64,000 nucleotides of DNA from NCBI GenBank assembly GCA_038831005.1, contig JAWBKZ010000003.1:186001-250000 (forward strand), written 5' to 3'. Below the pieces are notes generated by a model. The model saw only the letters and a program-made list of their open reading frames with translations, did not search any database and was not told the DNA's origin. Made by a program: the position numbers and the translations under genes. The stretch is from Ignisphaera sp. (GTDB taxonomy: Archaea; Thermoproteota; Thermoprotei_A; Sulfolobales; Ignisphaeraceae). Of this stretch, positions 1 through 8,824 are shown piece by piece (the first letter of the stretch is position 1; each line of letters begins with the position of its first letter).

Positions 1-644
1 CATTTATAGATAGAGGTGTCACCGTTGATCTACGTATTACTACAGTTGATGTTCCTAAACAAGAGGTTATAACTAAGGACAACGTAACTGTGACGGTTGA
101 TGCTGTAGTTTATTATCGTATTGTCGATCCTGAAAGTGCTGTTCTAAAAATTAAGGATCCACATTATTCTGTAGCACTTCTTACACAAACAACAATAAGA
201 GATGTTATAGGTCAAGTAGATCTAGATACTCTACTCACCCAAAGAGAAGAAATAGGCAAAACTATACAGTCTATTGTTGATAGAATTACAGAAGTTTGGG
301 GTGTGAAAATATCTCTACTAACACTAAAGGCTATAGAACTTCCTCAAGGACTTATAAGAGCTATGGCTAAACAAGCAGAAGCAGAAAGACTTCGAAGAGC
401 TAGAATTATTGAAGCAGAAGCAGAAAGAGAAGCCGCTAAGATACTATCTGAAGCCGCCATAGTGTATGAAACTCATCCGACTGCATTAAGGTTAAGAGAG
501 CTTCAGACATATACAGATATAGCTAGAGAAAAGAATCTAATAATAATAACAGAAGCCTCATCTAAATCAGCATCAACTGCTGCCGCCATATCTACAGCAT
601 TATCCGGTAGATATCCTTCTCAGGCTGAGAAGAGTGAAGAATAG
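1..644 (+). CDS. Stomatin/SPFH-family membrane protease partner, 5' end missing
   Basis: The frame is open from the window edge (first full codon at position 3) and ends at 644. The visible part starts inside the SPFH (band 7) domain with the family pattern of valine-rich strands and the conserved stretch VVYYRIVDPE, then a helical region rich in Ala, Glu and Arg (about AKQAEAERLRR to EAEREAAKIL) typical of the stomatin/slipin coiled coil, and a polar tail. Stomatins of this type oligomerise on the membrane and are cleaved by the NfeD-type protease encoded by the next gene, which overlaps this one by 11 bp. The gene pair order (stomatin with NfeD) is a well known archaeal operon. The N-terminal membrane anchor lies outside the window. 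Family assignment is firm; the substrate is not known. Confidence 0.93.
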   Translation, partial: FIDRGVTVDLRITTVDVPKQEVITKDNVTVTVDAVVYYRIVDPESAVLKIKDPHYSVALLTQTTIRDVIGQVDLDTLLTQREEIGKTIQSIVDRITEVWGVKISLLTLKAIELPQGLIRAMAKQAEAERLRRARIIEAEAEREAAKILSEAAIVYETHPTALRLRELQTYTDIAREKNLIIITEASSKSASTAAAISTALSGRYPSQAEKSEE

Positions 645-1965
645 CATTTGTCTCATTATTATGTCTATAATGATATTATGTTTTGATATACAATTTCTTA
701 CATTAGTTACTACGGATAGCTCTAATAACATTATTGAAGAAGCATTTGTTATAAAAATAGAAGGTTATACCTCGTTAATAGATACTCCTGTGCAAGAATA
801 TGTGACTAACGCTCTAAACATTGCTAAGAACAGAAATAAACCCTTAATAATATATATTGACACCTATGGAGGATATTTAGATTCTGCCCTCACGATATCG
901 AAAGTTTTGCTCGAAGTCGAAGTACCTGTCATAGTTTTCGTAAGAGATAAAGCATATAGTGCAGGAGCATTAATATCAATAGCGGCACACATTCTCGTTA
1001 TGAGGCCTACAGCTGTCATAGGAGCAGCACAACCTATATCAATAAATCCCGTTACAGGAGAAATAATTTTTATAAATGAAAGCAAAATTTTGAATCCAAT
1101 ATTAAAAAATATGGAATTATGTGCTGAAGCAAGGAAAAGGAATACCACAATTATCAAGCGCTTTGTCTATGAGAACCTTGTCTTATCTGGTAAAGAAGCT
1201 CTTCAGTATAAAGTCATAGACTATGTTGCCGATAGCATTGAGGAACTTCTATCACATCTTCAAGGTATAGAGGTAAACATATCGGGAGTTATCTGGAGAT
1301 TATATATAAATCGATACGAGGAACTTCCTCCAAGTCTAGACATATATGTCAAGATATTTCTTAGGAACTCTCTCGTAAATTCACTATTACTCTTTATAGG
1401 CATATTCGGAACACTAGGACTTCTATACACAGGTCGCATAGATCTTCTACCTATAACAATCATAGCGTTAATGTTGGCATTGTTTGGAAGCGATATAGAG
1501 GCTAAAGCTGTACCGGCGATACTTATAGCTTTAGGATCTATATTACTGTCAATAGAATTATTTGTAACTCCAGGTTTTGGTGTATTAGGAGTTTCAGGTA
1601 TAATTGCTATTATTATAGGATTATTATTAACACCGCTACCCTCAACTTTGTATACTGTAGGCATTGTAACCCTTTGGAGAATAATAACGGTTTTTGCAAT
1701 AGGTTTTGGAACACTATTTGTGTTCATACTTTATAAAGCTATACTGGTTATAAAGAAGCCTAGAAACATTAGATATGTACCAGAAGGTAAGGTAGTTGGA
1801 AAAGCTATAGACAGGCTAGAACCAGGTTTAAAAGGGTATGTATTAATCGATGGTGAATTATGGGAAGCAGAAAGCAATGAAGTAATAGAAGTTGGAGAAG
1901 AAGTAGAATTAATAGAAAGGAAGGGATTTATTGTAAGGGTTAAGAAGAGACCAAGAAATACATAA
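634..1965 (+). CDS. NfeD-family membrane-bound ClpP-class serine protease
   Basis: 443 residues with a GTG start inside the end of the stomatin gene, so the two are translationally coupled. A hydrophobic N-terminus (about residues 5-25) is followed by a ClpP/crotonase-like domain (about 35-215). YIDTYGGYLDSA, then Ser109 in YSAG and Lys151 in NESK, match the spacing of the Ser-Lys dyad of the Pyrococcus homologue PH1510. Next come several membrane helices (about 235-370), then a small OB-fold NfeD domain near the C-terminus (about 385-440, with VGKAI and GYVLIDGELWEAES). The protease site would face the outside and cut the hydrophobic tail of stomatin. Full family length. Identification is secure; the physiological role is inferred from the family. 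Confidence 0.93.
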   Translation: MKNSICLIIMSIMILCFDIQFLTLVTTDSSNNIIEEAFVIKIEGYTSLIDTPVQEYVTNALNIAKNRNKPLIIYIDTYGGYLDSALTISKVLLEVEVPVIVFVRDKAYSAGALISIAAHILVMRPTAVIGAAQPISINPVTGEIIFINESKILNPILKNMELCAEARKRNTTIIKRFVYENLVLSGKEALQYKVIDYVADSIEELLSHLQGIEVNISGVIWRLYINRYEELPPSLDIYVKIFLRNSLVNSLLLFIGIFGTLGLLYTGRIDLLPITIIALMLALFGSDIEAKAVPAILIALGSILLSIELFVTPGFGVLGVSGIIAIIIGLLLTPLPSTLYTVGIVTLWRIITVFAIGFGTLFVFILYKAILVIKKPRNIRYVPEGKVVGKAIDRLEPGLKGYVLIDGELWEAESNEVIEVGEEVELIERKGFIVRVKKRPRNT

Positions 1966-2067
1966 TGGCATTACTACCTACATATACTATATAAGCTTAT
2001 GCTATGTAAACTTACCTAGATGTACAAATATGTAATCATGAGAGTTCATCAATGAATAGGTGTCTCT

Positions 2068-3414
2068 ATGAAACTTATAAAGAATAAACATGAATTGATT
2101 AGGGGAGATCTACATAGAATTGTTATTGAAACAGTTGAGGAATCTTTTGATCATGTAGACCCTTATACTGCAATAATCAATAACGTGAAGCTTACAGATA
2201 GAGGTATTAGTGTGAAGGGTGTCAACATAGATGTTGGTGGGAAAATTCATGTTGTAGGTTTTGGTAAAGCTTCAAAGAGAATGGCTATGACAATAAATGA
2301 CATACTGGGTGATAAGATAGAAGGGGGGATAGTAATAACGCCCAACGAGGTTGGCAGAATAGGATCGATAATTTTAGTTAGGGGAGATCATCCTATTCCT
2401 GGAGAAAATACTGTAAAAGCATCCAAACAGCTTATAGAGTATCTCGAAAGAGTAGAAAATAATGATACATTACTTGTATTAGTTTCTGGTGGAGGTTCGG
2501 CTCTATTCGAAATTCCTGAAGATGATGTTTCACTTAACGATATAGGGTTTGTTACGAAAGAGCTTATGAACAGAGGAGCTGATATATATGAATTGAATAT
2601 TGTTAGGAAAAGGTTATCTAAGGTTAAAGGAGGCAAAATGTTAAGATACGTAAGTGCTAAGAACATTGTATCATTAATAATAAGCGATGTAGTAGGTGAC
2701 AAAATAGATACAATAGCTTCAGGACCCACAGCACCAGATGAGACAAGCTTTTTAGACGCTTACATGATATTAAAAAGATACGGTATTTGGGATAAAGTGC
2801 CAAACAGTATAAGAACTATAATTGATAAAGGAATTAAAGGAGAGATATCAGATACACCTAAGGCTTCTGAATCAATTTTCAGTAAAGTTATGAATATCAT
2901 TGTGGCTAGTAATGAAATTCTTCTCGAAGCACTAGCAGAAAAGCTATCGAAACGAGGGTTTAAGCCAATGATTCTTACATCTATGCTCGAAGGTGAGGCA
3001 AGAGAAGTGGGAAAAGTGTTGGCATCAATAATAAAGAGTATAGATAAATACTCGAAACCTGTAGCTCGACCTGTAGCATTATTAGCTGGTGGAGAAACCG
3101 TCGTAACTGTACTTGGTAAAGGAGTAGGTGGAAGGAATCAAGAGCTATGTTTATCGCTTTCCATATCTTTGAAAACAATTGAAAATTATTTAGCTCTCTG
3201 TATGGGAAGCGATGGAATAGATGGAATAAGTCCTGCCGCAGGCGCCATAGTCGATGAGAATGTACTTAAAGAAGCTACCCAGATGGAATTAAATCCCATC
3301 GAGTTTCTTGAAAATAATGATAGCTTCACATTTTTCTCTAAACTAGGTAGAGCTATATTTACGGATTACACAGGAACTAATGTAAACGACATATTTGTGG
3401 CGATAATTGTTTAA
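2068..3414 (+). CDS. Glycerate 2-kinase (MOFRL family)
   Basis: 448 residues, the usual size for archaeal 2-phosphoglycerate-forming glycerate kinases. Recognisable motifs are GFGKAS (residues 64-69), DHPIPG (107-112), SGGGSAL (140-146), and in the C-terminal MOFRL domain GGETVV, GGRNQEL and MGSDGIDG. The enzyme phosphorylates D-glycerate with ATP to 2-phosphoglycerate. In archaea it feeds the branched Entner-Doudoroff pathway. Its neighbours do not share the pathway. A TATA-like stretch (about 1983-1993) and an SD-like AGGTGT just before the ATG at 2068 fit an independent transcript. Older annotation calls this family hydroxypyruvate reductase; the archaeal enzymes tested are kinases. Confidence 0.9.
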   Translation: MKLIKNKHELIRGDLHRIVIETVEESFDHVDPYTAIINNVKLTDRGISVKGVNIDVGGKIHVVGFGKASKRMAMTINDILGDKIEGGIVITPNEVGRIGSIILVRGDHPIPGENTVKASKQLIEYLERVENNDTLLVLVSGGGSALFEIPEDDVSLNDIGFVTKELMNRGADIYELNIVRKRLSKVKGGKMLRYVSAKNIVSLIISDVVGDKIDTIASGPTAPDETSFLDAYMILKRYGIWDKVPNSIRTIIDKGIKGEISDTPKASESIFSKVMNIIVASNEILLEALAEKLSKRGFKPMILTSMLEGEAREVGKVLASIIKSIDKYSKPVARPVALLAGGETVVTVLGKGVGGRNQELCLSLSISLKTIENYLALCMGSDGIDGISPAAGAIVDENVLKEATQMELNPIEFLENNDSFTFFSKLGRAIFTDYTGTNVNDIFVAIIV

Positions 3415-3499
3415 ACCTACGATTATGCTAATGTTTGCTAAACAATAGTAAAATATGATAATATAAATACCGGTATTGTTAAAAATCTAGGGAGAAAAA

Positions 3500-3898
3500 A
3501 TGCTGCCCATGAATCCTCGAGAACTTCAAAAACAATTAAGACAGTTAAAGAAGTTAGGCATAAAGATAGATCAGCTTGTAGATGCTGAAGAAGTACATAT
3601 AGTGTTAAGCGACAGAAAATTGATCTTAGAGAAACCCGATGTGTTTATAGTCGAGTTTAGTGGACAAAAAATGTTCTATTTAGCTGCTCAAAACATTCGT
3701 GAAGAGTTAAGGAAAGATCAACAAATTACTTCAATACCTACACAGGTAGAGATATCCAATGATGATATACAATTTGTAGCTGAATACACACATGTATCAG
3801 TTGAAAAAGCTAGAGATGCTATATTAAAAGCAGGTGGTGATATAGCTAAAGCTATAGAGCTTATAGAATCTGAAAAGAAATCATCTCACACAACATGA
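3500..3898 (+). CDS. nac: Nascent polypeptide-associated complex protein (archaeal NAC)
   Basis: 132 residues. The N-terminal basic helix (PRELQKQLRQLKKLGIKID) and the NAC beta-barrel (about residues 20-75) precede a C-terminal UBA domain (about 90-128, with VSVEKARDAI and GDIAKAIELIES). Archaeal NAC is a homodimer that binds ribosomes and emerging chains. The start could be Met1 (3500) or Met4 (3509); GGGAGAAAAA before the first ATG supports 3500. An AT-rich element ATAATATAAATA (about 3460-3471) is a plausible TATA box. The 3' end overlaps the convergent gene on the minus strand by 18 bp. Confidence 0.95.
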   Translation: MLPMNPRELQKQLRQLKKLGIKIDQLVDAEEVHIVLSDRKLILEKPDVFIVEFSGQKMFYLAAQNIREELRKDQQITSIPTQVEISNDDIQFVAEYTHVSVEKARDAILKAGGDIAKAIELIESEKKSSHTT

Positions 3899-4228
3899 GT
3901 TTTCAAGATACTTACTAACACAAGGACATAAAATCTCTAAAACACTAAGAATGACGCTATTGTTTGCACAACTATACTCACCATGGAGGAAACGCACACC
4001 TAATTCAATTGACTTTCTCAAGATATCTTCTGGACAGATAATTCTTATATCATTATACTTGTTGATTGTTATAATTAGAATGGCTATAACAGTAAGTAAG
4101 TATCTGGATATGTAGTAGTTTACTCTATAATTAGTTACACCATTTATACTCGAGTTTATGATATCTTTACATAAATTCAAATACCATTTTAAACGTATGC
4201 AAATTTCTTCCATAGCGTAAAGATGCAT
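3881..4228 (-). CDS. Uncharacterised small protein, convergent to NAC
   Basis: I do not recognise this protein. A frame runs from 4306, but I place the start at the ATG at 4228 (115 residues) or the ATG at 4213, because a start at 4306 would lie inside the divergent membrane-protein gene and a TATA-like element sits just upstream of 4228. It looks helical, with a hydrophobic stretch around VNYYISRYLLTVIAILIITI and several cysteines in the C-terminal third. Codon use is ordinary for the window. It could be a lineage-specific protein; a chance frame is possible, but the divergent promoter arrangement argues for a real gene. Confidence 0.5.
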   Translation of the reverse strand: MHLYAMEEICIRLKWYLNLCKDIINSSINGVTNYRVNYYISRYLLTVIAILIITINKYNDIRIICPEDILRKSIELGVRFLHGEYSCANNSVILSVLEILCPCVSKYLENSCCVR

Positions 4229-4240
4229 AAATACTAAGTA

Positions 4241-4256
4241 GCTTAAATCTTTTATG
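4241..4256. promoter_or_regulatory. Shared TATA-like element for two divergent genes
   Basis: The stretch gcttaaatctttta reads as a TATA-like box on both strands. It lies about 20-32 bases before the ATG at 4274 on the plus strand and about 15-30 bases before the candidate ATGs at 4228 and 4213 on the minus strand. Transcription starts about 26 bases from the box would give leaderless or nearly leaderless mRNAs in both directions. This is seen in the sequence; use by both genes is inferred. Confidence 0.45.
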
Positions 4257-4273
4257 TATCTCGAGGCTCCAAT

Positions 4274-4819
4274 ATGGTTAAAGACGGTATAAATTATATC
4301 ATTCAAAGTATTTCAGTAGCGATATTCATGACTATCTTATTTGTAGCTTACATAAATGTTGTTGTAATTTGCGTACCTCCACCAGAAGGAATTAGAGAAG
4401 AGATCGTCGAATCTATCACCAGAATTAAAGAGATAGTATCTAATGCAACTATACCACAAGATATGTTTGTGTATATGATCAAAAACGGATTATATACAAT
4501 GTTGTATGTCTTTATACCGATAATAGGACTTATTAACTACATAGAGATTGTGACTAGATACGCATGGTTAATAGCTATAAACAGTCACACGAACTCCGAT
4601 GCTATAAACAGTCTACTCGTACTAATGTCTACACCAACATTGTATCTACACCTTTTATCGTATAGCTTGATTATGCTAGAGGGTAATAGAATACTCCTTG
4701 ATATCGTTAAGAAAAGGTATTATTTTAGGGTATGGTTCTATCATCTGTTTACCATGACCATAGCTATATCGATAATGTTGCTTTCCATAGTTCTAGAAGT
4801 CTTATTAACATTCTTTTAA
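4274..4819 (+). CDS. Multi-spanning membrane protein, possibly SpoIIM-like (DUF95)
   Basis: 181 residues. About four membrane helices are visible: near 12-36, near 72-92, near 112-138 and near 155-180. A polar, probably extracytoplasmic segment (about 37-70) carries PPPEGIREEIVES. The topology and size resemble archaeal SpoIIM/DUF95 proteins, but I see no decisive motif. The start is supported by the TATA element 20-32 bases upstream, which suggests a leaderless mRNA. Function unknown. Confidence 0.7.
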   Translation: MVKDGINYIIQSISVAIFMTILFVAYINVVVICVPPPEGIREEIVESITRIKEIVSNATIPQDMFVYMIKNGLYTMLYVFIPIIGLINYIEIVTRYAWLIAINSHTNSDAINSLLVLMSTPTLYLHLLSYSLIMLEGNRILLDIVKKRYYFRVWFYHLFTMTIAISIMLLSIVLEVLLTFF

Positions 4820-4985
4820 CTTTCAACTCAAAATACTAAATAAATACTATTTCTATAACATATCCAATATTTGTAGCTTTTAACAAACAAATAGTTATCT
4901 ATAGCATCTAGCTATAGCGCATTTTTATAAAGCAATACAATATACTTTTACTAAATGGAGGATTGCTTATACCATCTTAGAATAA

Positions 4986-5049
4986 ATAATTCAGTAAGAT
5001 TCGTACACATCATTCTTAGGTTCAGTAAGGATGCAGCTCATCATTTTAA
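4986..5049 (-). ncRNA. C/D box sRNA (2'-O-methylation guide)
   Basis: Read on the minus strand, this segment holds all four boxes in order: C box ATGATGA (5044-5038), a 12-nt guide, D' box CTGA (5025-5022), C' box ATGATGT (5013-5007), a second 12-nt guide, and D box CTGA (4994-4991). Spacings match archaeal dual-guide sRNAs. The D' guide reads GCTGCATCCTTA and the D guide GTACGAATCTTA. The modified nucleotide should pair with the fifth guide base upstream of each D box. Targets are not identified. The intergenic stretch 4820-5211 holds nothing else convincing. Confidence 0.85.
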
Positions 5050-5211
5050 TAGATTTATGAACATGTATGTCACATTATGTGATAGTGCGCAATCTCATCT
5101 ACTTACTATTTATAACCTCTCACATTTAAAATATTTATGTATATTGATCTTATAATGCATCCACACATAGAGCTATATACTAGGGATATTAATGCGTATA
5201 AGGTGAAATAA

Positions 5212-5892
5212 ATGCCTCGTGTGCCGGTTAAATTAGTTAGTTGGGACGATATTGTTGAATGGAGCTGGGGTCTAGCTAAGAAAATAGAATCTGATGGATA
5301 TATACCTGATGTAGTTATAGCTATTGCTAGAGGTGGTTATGTACCAGCAAGACTTTTATGCGATTTTCTAGGAATAGAAAATCTTATTTCAATACAATCA
5401 CAGCACTGGACAGAAGCGGCTAAGAAAGGAGAGAGAGCGTTAATAAAATTCGAATATACAATAGATCTATCAGACTATGTAGCACTGCTCGTTGATGATA
5501 TTATAGACACAGGAGAATCTGTTATATTAGCTAAAAGCTATATATTAAGTAATTGGAAACCGAAAGATCTTCGTGTAGCTGCACTCCAATGGATTTCACC
5601 TATAGCCAAAATAAAACCTGATTACTACTATATAGAAGTAAGAGATTGGGTGTGGTTCCAATATCCATGGACAAGACTTGAGGATATAGCACAATTCATA
5701 AAAAGGATATTAGTTGAGACAAAAAGAGATACAAGAAAAGACTCGTGGAACTTAGAGGAACTTCGTAATGCTTTTTACGAGTGGTATGGTATTAAAGTTA
5801 GTGAAAATTACTTTAGTGAAGCTATTCGACAACTACTGAAAAGGGGAGTACTAGTTCACGACATGGATAAGTATAGATATGTTGAAAAATAA
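5212..5892 (+). CDS. Purine-type phosphoribosyltransferase (type I PRTase)
   Basis: 226 residues. The PRPP-binding motif is clear: LLVDDIIDTGES (residues 92-103), with two acidic residues before the DTGES loop. AIARGGYVPARLLCDFLG (38-55) is the conserved N-terminal strand and turn of archaeal hypoxanthine/guanine or related PRTases. The C-terminal extension (about 170-226) looks like a winged-helix segment with LLKRGVLV. It transfers a nucleobase to PRPP in salvage; base specificity cannot be read from the sequence. SD-like AAGGTGA precedes the ATG, and a RecA-fold gene follows 5 bp downstream, so the two are probably co-transcribed. Confidence 0.85.
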   Translation: MPRVPVKLVSWDDIVEWSWGLAKKIESDGYIPDVVIAIARGGYVPARLLCDFLGIENLISIQSQHWTEAAKKGERALIKFEYTIDLSDYVALLVDDIIDTGESVILAKSYILSNWKPKDLRVAALQWISPIAKIKPDYYYIEVRDWVWFQYPWTRLEDIAQFIKRILVETKRDTRKDSWNLEELRNAFYEWYGIKVSENYFSEAIRQLLKRGVLVHDMDKYRYVEK

Positions 5893-5897
5893 TACTG

Positions 5898-6551
5898 ATG
5901 TATCTCAGGTTAGCCAAATTTATGAGATTCAGTACATGTAACGATTATCTAGACGAGCTGTTATTTTCAAAGCCTAAGAAAATCATAATATATGGTGAGG
6001 CAGCTACAGGTAAAACTAATATTCTTTTAAACACAATAAAATGTTCTTATAAATCTTTGGCTCAACATGAGGCTCTGTTCTTCATAAGTACAGAAGGATC
6101 CTCCTTTGCTACAAGAATGCATCTTTTAGACATAGACTCTAGAAATATCTTTTTTTCGATAGCTATAGATCAACAACATATCCTTAGCAATGTGTTAGAG
6201 ATTTTGAAGAATCTTGTTTCACTTAGACCTGTATGTATAATTATTGATAGTATTAATTATCACTATCGGATAGAATCTCTAACACCAATAGGTATAAAGT
6301 TTTTTGCAGAACTATTATCACTTCTTGATATACTTAATGAAAATGGTGTTTTCATTATTTCTTCAGCTCAAGTAAGAGCTAGCGAAGATGATACATTTCC
6401 CGGTTATGTATATCTTCACTACTGGGCCGATATAATTATAGAACTAGAACGTATATCTAAATCAAGAAGAGTTCTAAGGATCCTTAAACCCAAAATTGAT
6501 CGTATATTTCAATTCAATGTTTTAGTAGATGGTATTATATGGTTAAAATAG
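5898..6551 (+). CDS. RecA-fold ATPase, RadA paralogue (RadB/aRadC type)
   Basis: 217 residues. Walker A is GEAATGKT (33-40) after IIIYG, and Walker B is CIIIDS (113-118). SSAQVRA near residue 156 corresponds to the L2/sensor region of RecA-like proteins. Length and lack of an N-terminal HhH domain fit archaeal RadA paralogues that help RadA filament formation, rather than RadA itself. The gene follows the PRTase by 5 bp. The exact paralogue class is uncertain. Confidence 0.8.
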   Translation: MYLRLAKFMRFSTCNDYLDELLFSKPKKIIIYGEAATGKTNILLNTIKCSYKSLAQHEALFFISTEGSSFATRMHLLDIDSRNIFFSIAIDQQHILSNVLEILKNLVSLRPVCIIIDSINYHYRIESLTPIGIKFFAELLSLLDILNENGVFIISSAQVRASEDDTFPGYVYLHYWADIIIELERISKSRRVLRILKPKIDRIFQFNVLVDGIIWLK

Positions 6552-6576
6552 ATAATCCATATTGTGATACAACATG

Positions 6577-6762
6577 TTATTTTATAGTTTCTTTCTTCTT
6601 AAGTATTTCAGGATACTTAGTCTTTATTCTGTACTCCACATACTTATCTTCAGGCGAAAACCTTGGTGGATGAGGTGTATATGTTTTTGCACCACATTTG
6701 GGGCACCAATCCTTAAGTGTATAAACTTTGCAGTTTAAACATTTTCTTATTTTCCATTTCAT
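6577..6762 (-). CDS. nop10: Nop10, H/ACA ribonucleoprotein subunit
   Basis: 61 residues. CLNCKVYTL and CPKCGAKT form the rubredoxin-like zinc knot, followed by the conserved [11 protein letters not shown] segment that contacts Cbf5. Nop10 is part of the H/ACA pseudouridylation complex. It is the last gene of a minus-strand operon with aIF2-alpha, whose stop is 6 bp upstream; this pairing is widespread in archaea. The start is supported by GGAGGAT upstream of the ATG. Confidence 0.97.
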   Translation of the reverse strand: MKWKIRKCLNCKVYTLKDWCPKCGAKTYTPHPPRFSPEDKYVEYRIKTKYPEILKKKETIK

Positions 6763-6768
6763 TAAATA

Positions 6769-7593
6769 TTATCCTCCTTTTTCTATCTCTTCACGTTCTA
6801 TTTCAAATTGATCTATTTCAAGCTCTTTTACTAAATTATGTAACATAATATTTACATGATTAAATATCTTTTCAGCATCTTTGTAGTGTGGTGCCATTAT
6901 TTCTATTCTATATCGTGGTGAACCAATGGTATAGACGTATATCTTAGTATTTTGAGGAAGCTCAATATTGTATATACTGGTAAGTATTTTCTTTATTCTT
7001 TCAATACCGTCTGATTTATATGATGCAATCTTCATGATAGCTCTGATCTTTACCATTTTTATCGATATGTGTTTCTTAGCCTCTTCACATATAGCAGTAG
7101 ACCAGTAACCTGGTATACCTTTTCTAATAAGTACTTCAGGACCTTCAAGTATGCATTGCTCAAGAATTGACAGGGGATCAATATCTTTTTCTAGTTTAGA
7201 CCATACCTCACTATAAGTATCATTTAAATTCTTCTTTATGTTCTTGGCAGCAAGTTCTACTATCTTTTGAGCTCTCTGTAGTCTCTTCCATCTCAAAATT
7301 TTGATCCTCTTCTCTCCTTCTAAAACTCTCTTAATAGAAATATCTATTTGTACCTTAGGGACTTTTTTATCGACCCTTATAACCTTACCTACAACAACTC
7401 GTCCTTCTTTGAGTACATCTCTTATGTCTTTTACATACCTTGTACTTACTTCACTCCATGGAATAAATGCTTCCTGTGCCTCATATTCAAGAAGGGTAGC
7501 ATAAGCTCCGTATTCGAAAACTTTATCGATTCTAGCTATAACTAACTCTCCAACTTCAGGTAGACCTTTTTTCCTAAATGGTATAACACTCAT
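6769..7593 (-). CDS. eif2A: Translation initiation factor 2, alpha subunit
   Basis: 274 residues, normal length. The N-terminal S1 domain (about 11-85) contains GELVIARIDKVFEYGAYATLLEY and VDKKVPKVQIDIS. A helical domain (about 90-170) with WKRLQRAQKIVELAAK follows, then the C-terminal alpha-beta domain (175-265) that binds the gamma subunit, with YTIGSPRYRIEIMAPHYKDAE (split here only for naming). It forms the aIF2 heterotrimer that delivers initiator Met-tRNA. It sits between S27e and Nop10, as in many crenarchaea. Confidence 0.97.
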   Translation of the reverse strand: MSVIPFRKKGLPEVGELVIARIDKVFEYGAYATLLEYEAQEAFIPWSEVSTRYVKDIRDVLKEGRVVVGKVIRVDKKVPKVQIDISIKRVLEGEKRIKILRWKRLQRAQKIVELAAKNIKKNLNDTYSEVWSKLEKDIDPLSILEQCILEGPEVLIRKGIPGYWSTAICEEAKKHISIKMVKIRAIMKIASYKSDGIERIKKILTSIYNIELPQNTKIYVYTIGSPRYRIEIMAPHYKDAEKIFNHVNIMLHNLVKELEIDQFEIEREEIEKGG

Positions 7594-7667
7594 ATCACGT
7601 CAACTTGAGTAAAGATTTCTTCTACTTAATTTTAGACTTACATCTATTTGATTAAGATAATGAAGCT

Positions 7668-7871
7668 CTAGTCTAGTGTCTTTACAACTTCAGCATTAAT
7701 GAGTTTTACTTTGCCTCCGGTTGGTTGAACAATTTGAGTTCCACACACGAGACATCTCGAAGGAAATGTTGCGTGATCGAATACCACTTGTTCGTTTCCA
7801 CATACTGTGCACTTAACTCTAATAAATCTCGATCTAGGTTCTGGTATCAATATTCTTTTCTTTTTAGCCAT
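7668..7871 (-). CDS. rps27e: Ribosomal protein S27e
   Basis: 67 residues from the ATG at 7871; a GTG nine bases upstream is also open, but the SD-like GGTGGGTGA lies at the right distance for 7871. The zinc ribbon CTVCGN and CLVCGT is intact. SRFIRVKC and TFPSRC are family signatures. It belongs to the small subunit and is co-transcribed with L44e just upstream (18 bp). Confidence 0.96.
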   Translation of the reverse strand: MAKKKRILIPEPRSRFIRVKCTVCGNEQVVFDHATFPSRCLVCGTQIVQPTGGKVKLINAEVVKTLD

Positions 7872-7889
7872 AACGTTCACCCACCGATT

Positions 7890-8165
7890 TTATGCTTGTT
7901 CAGCTTTCTTAATCCTTATTCCTGCTCTATGGTGTATAAATCCGCATTTTGAGCATTTAAGCTTCAGCACCACCTTTTTGGTTACTTTTGCGAATCTCTT
8001 TTGCTCTGGTTTACGTTTTGATCCATATCCTTCTTGTTTTCTTAAATATCTCCTTTGACCTTGGGCTAAGGTTCTACGTTTGCCGTGTTTATATATAGTT
8101 ATACTATGCTGTGTATGTGAACGACATTTAGGACAATATGTGTTTATAGTCTTTGGTATCTTCAA
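7890..8165 (-). CDS. rpl44e: Ribosomal protein L44e
   Basis: 91 residues. The zinc finger pairs [10 protein letters not shown] and CSKCGF frame the conserved basic segment [20 protein letters not shown]. It sits in the large subunit near the E site. It heads the L44e-S27e-aIF2-alpha-Nop10 run. A TATA-like stretch TTATAAAT lies upstream at about 8217-8224 (minus strand). Confidence 0.97.
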   Translation of the reverse strand: MKIPKTINTYCPKCRSHTQHSITIYKHGKRRTLAQGQRRYLRKQEGYGSKRKPEQKRFAKVTKKVVLKLKCSKCGFIHHRAGIRIKKAEQA

Positions 8166-8313
8166 CTATCATCCCTTATGCAATCTTCTACTATGAGTAC
8201 ACTGATTTAGATCGATTTATAAGCCATAATGGTAAAACCAAGTATGTATATAGATAGAATAATATGAAGCTATGTCTAGTTGCTTTCCAACATAGATATC
8301 GATAACTTAGCTT

Positions 8314-8820
8314 TTATTTCCTGATTTGAACAGATATATAAACAGGTTCAACATAACCTAGTGCACTTAGAATTGTTGCTAGACTTATGTGGATAGGTGT
8401 TATGAATCCTTTTGCGATAACTATGTCGGATATCGATATAGGTTTCAATATCTTGCATAAAACTTTTTCACCATGTATTATAATTGAATTCTGAACAATG
8501 TTCTTTAAATTATTGTAAGTGCTTAAGAATAGATTGTAGAGCTTAGAAAGAACATCATTGCCTGATATTATTTTTCCTTCGATAAACCTTGTTTCTAAAA
8601 ACTTTAGAACGCTATCTATAACTTCATCTATTAACTTAAGATTTTCATTACATATACTATAGTATATTGGGTCATGTACATTAGATAAACACCATCCATT
8701 GAATATTATAACCATATCATTTATCTCTACTAGTGATTTGTACACATTCTCGATATCAACATCTCTAAATAAGATATCCTCAATTAATTTATACAAGATG
8801 TTTATATCATGCTTAGACAC
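8314..8820 (-). CDS. Probable GINS subunit (Gins15/Gins51 type)
   Basis: 168 residues, divergent. The first 115 residues are helical (YKLIEDILFRDVDIENVYKSL, then a long helix pair), and the last 45 look like the small GINS B domain: KILKPISIS, then ITPIHISLATILSALGYVEPV. The A-then-B order is that of Gins15. The strongest argument is context: the stop of priS lies 4 bp upstream, and in Sulfolobus gins15 also lies beside priS and a PCNA gene. GINS joins MCM and Cdc45/RecJ in the replicative helicase. The call is inference from fold pattern and neighbourhood. Confidence 0.55.
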   Translation of the reverse strand: MSKHDINILYKLIEDILFRDVDIENVYKSLVEINDMVIIFNGWCLSNVHDPIYYSICNENLKLIDEVIDSVLKFLETRFIEGKIISGNDVLSKLYNLFLSTYNNLKNIVQNSIIIHGEKVLCKILKPISISDIVIAKGFITPIHISLATILSALGYVEPVYISVQIRK

Positions 8821-8824
8821 ATTA

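Noticed and set aside
4955-5155. A 66-codon plus-strand frame between the membrane-protein gene and the PRTase gene
   Set aside because: It lies over a clear minus-strand C/D sRNA, has a low-complexity composition and no fold or ribosome-binding support.
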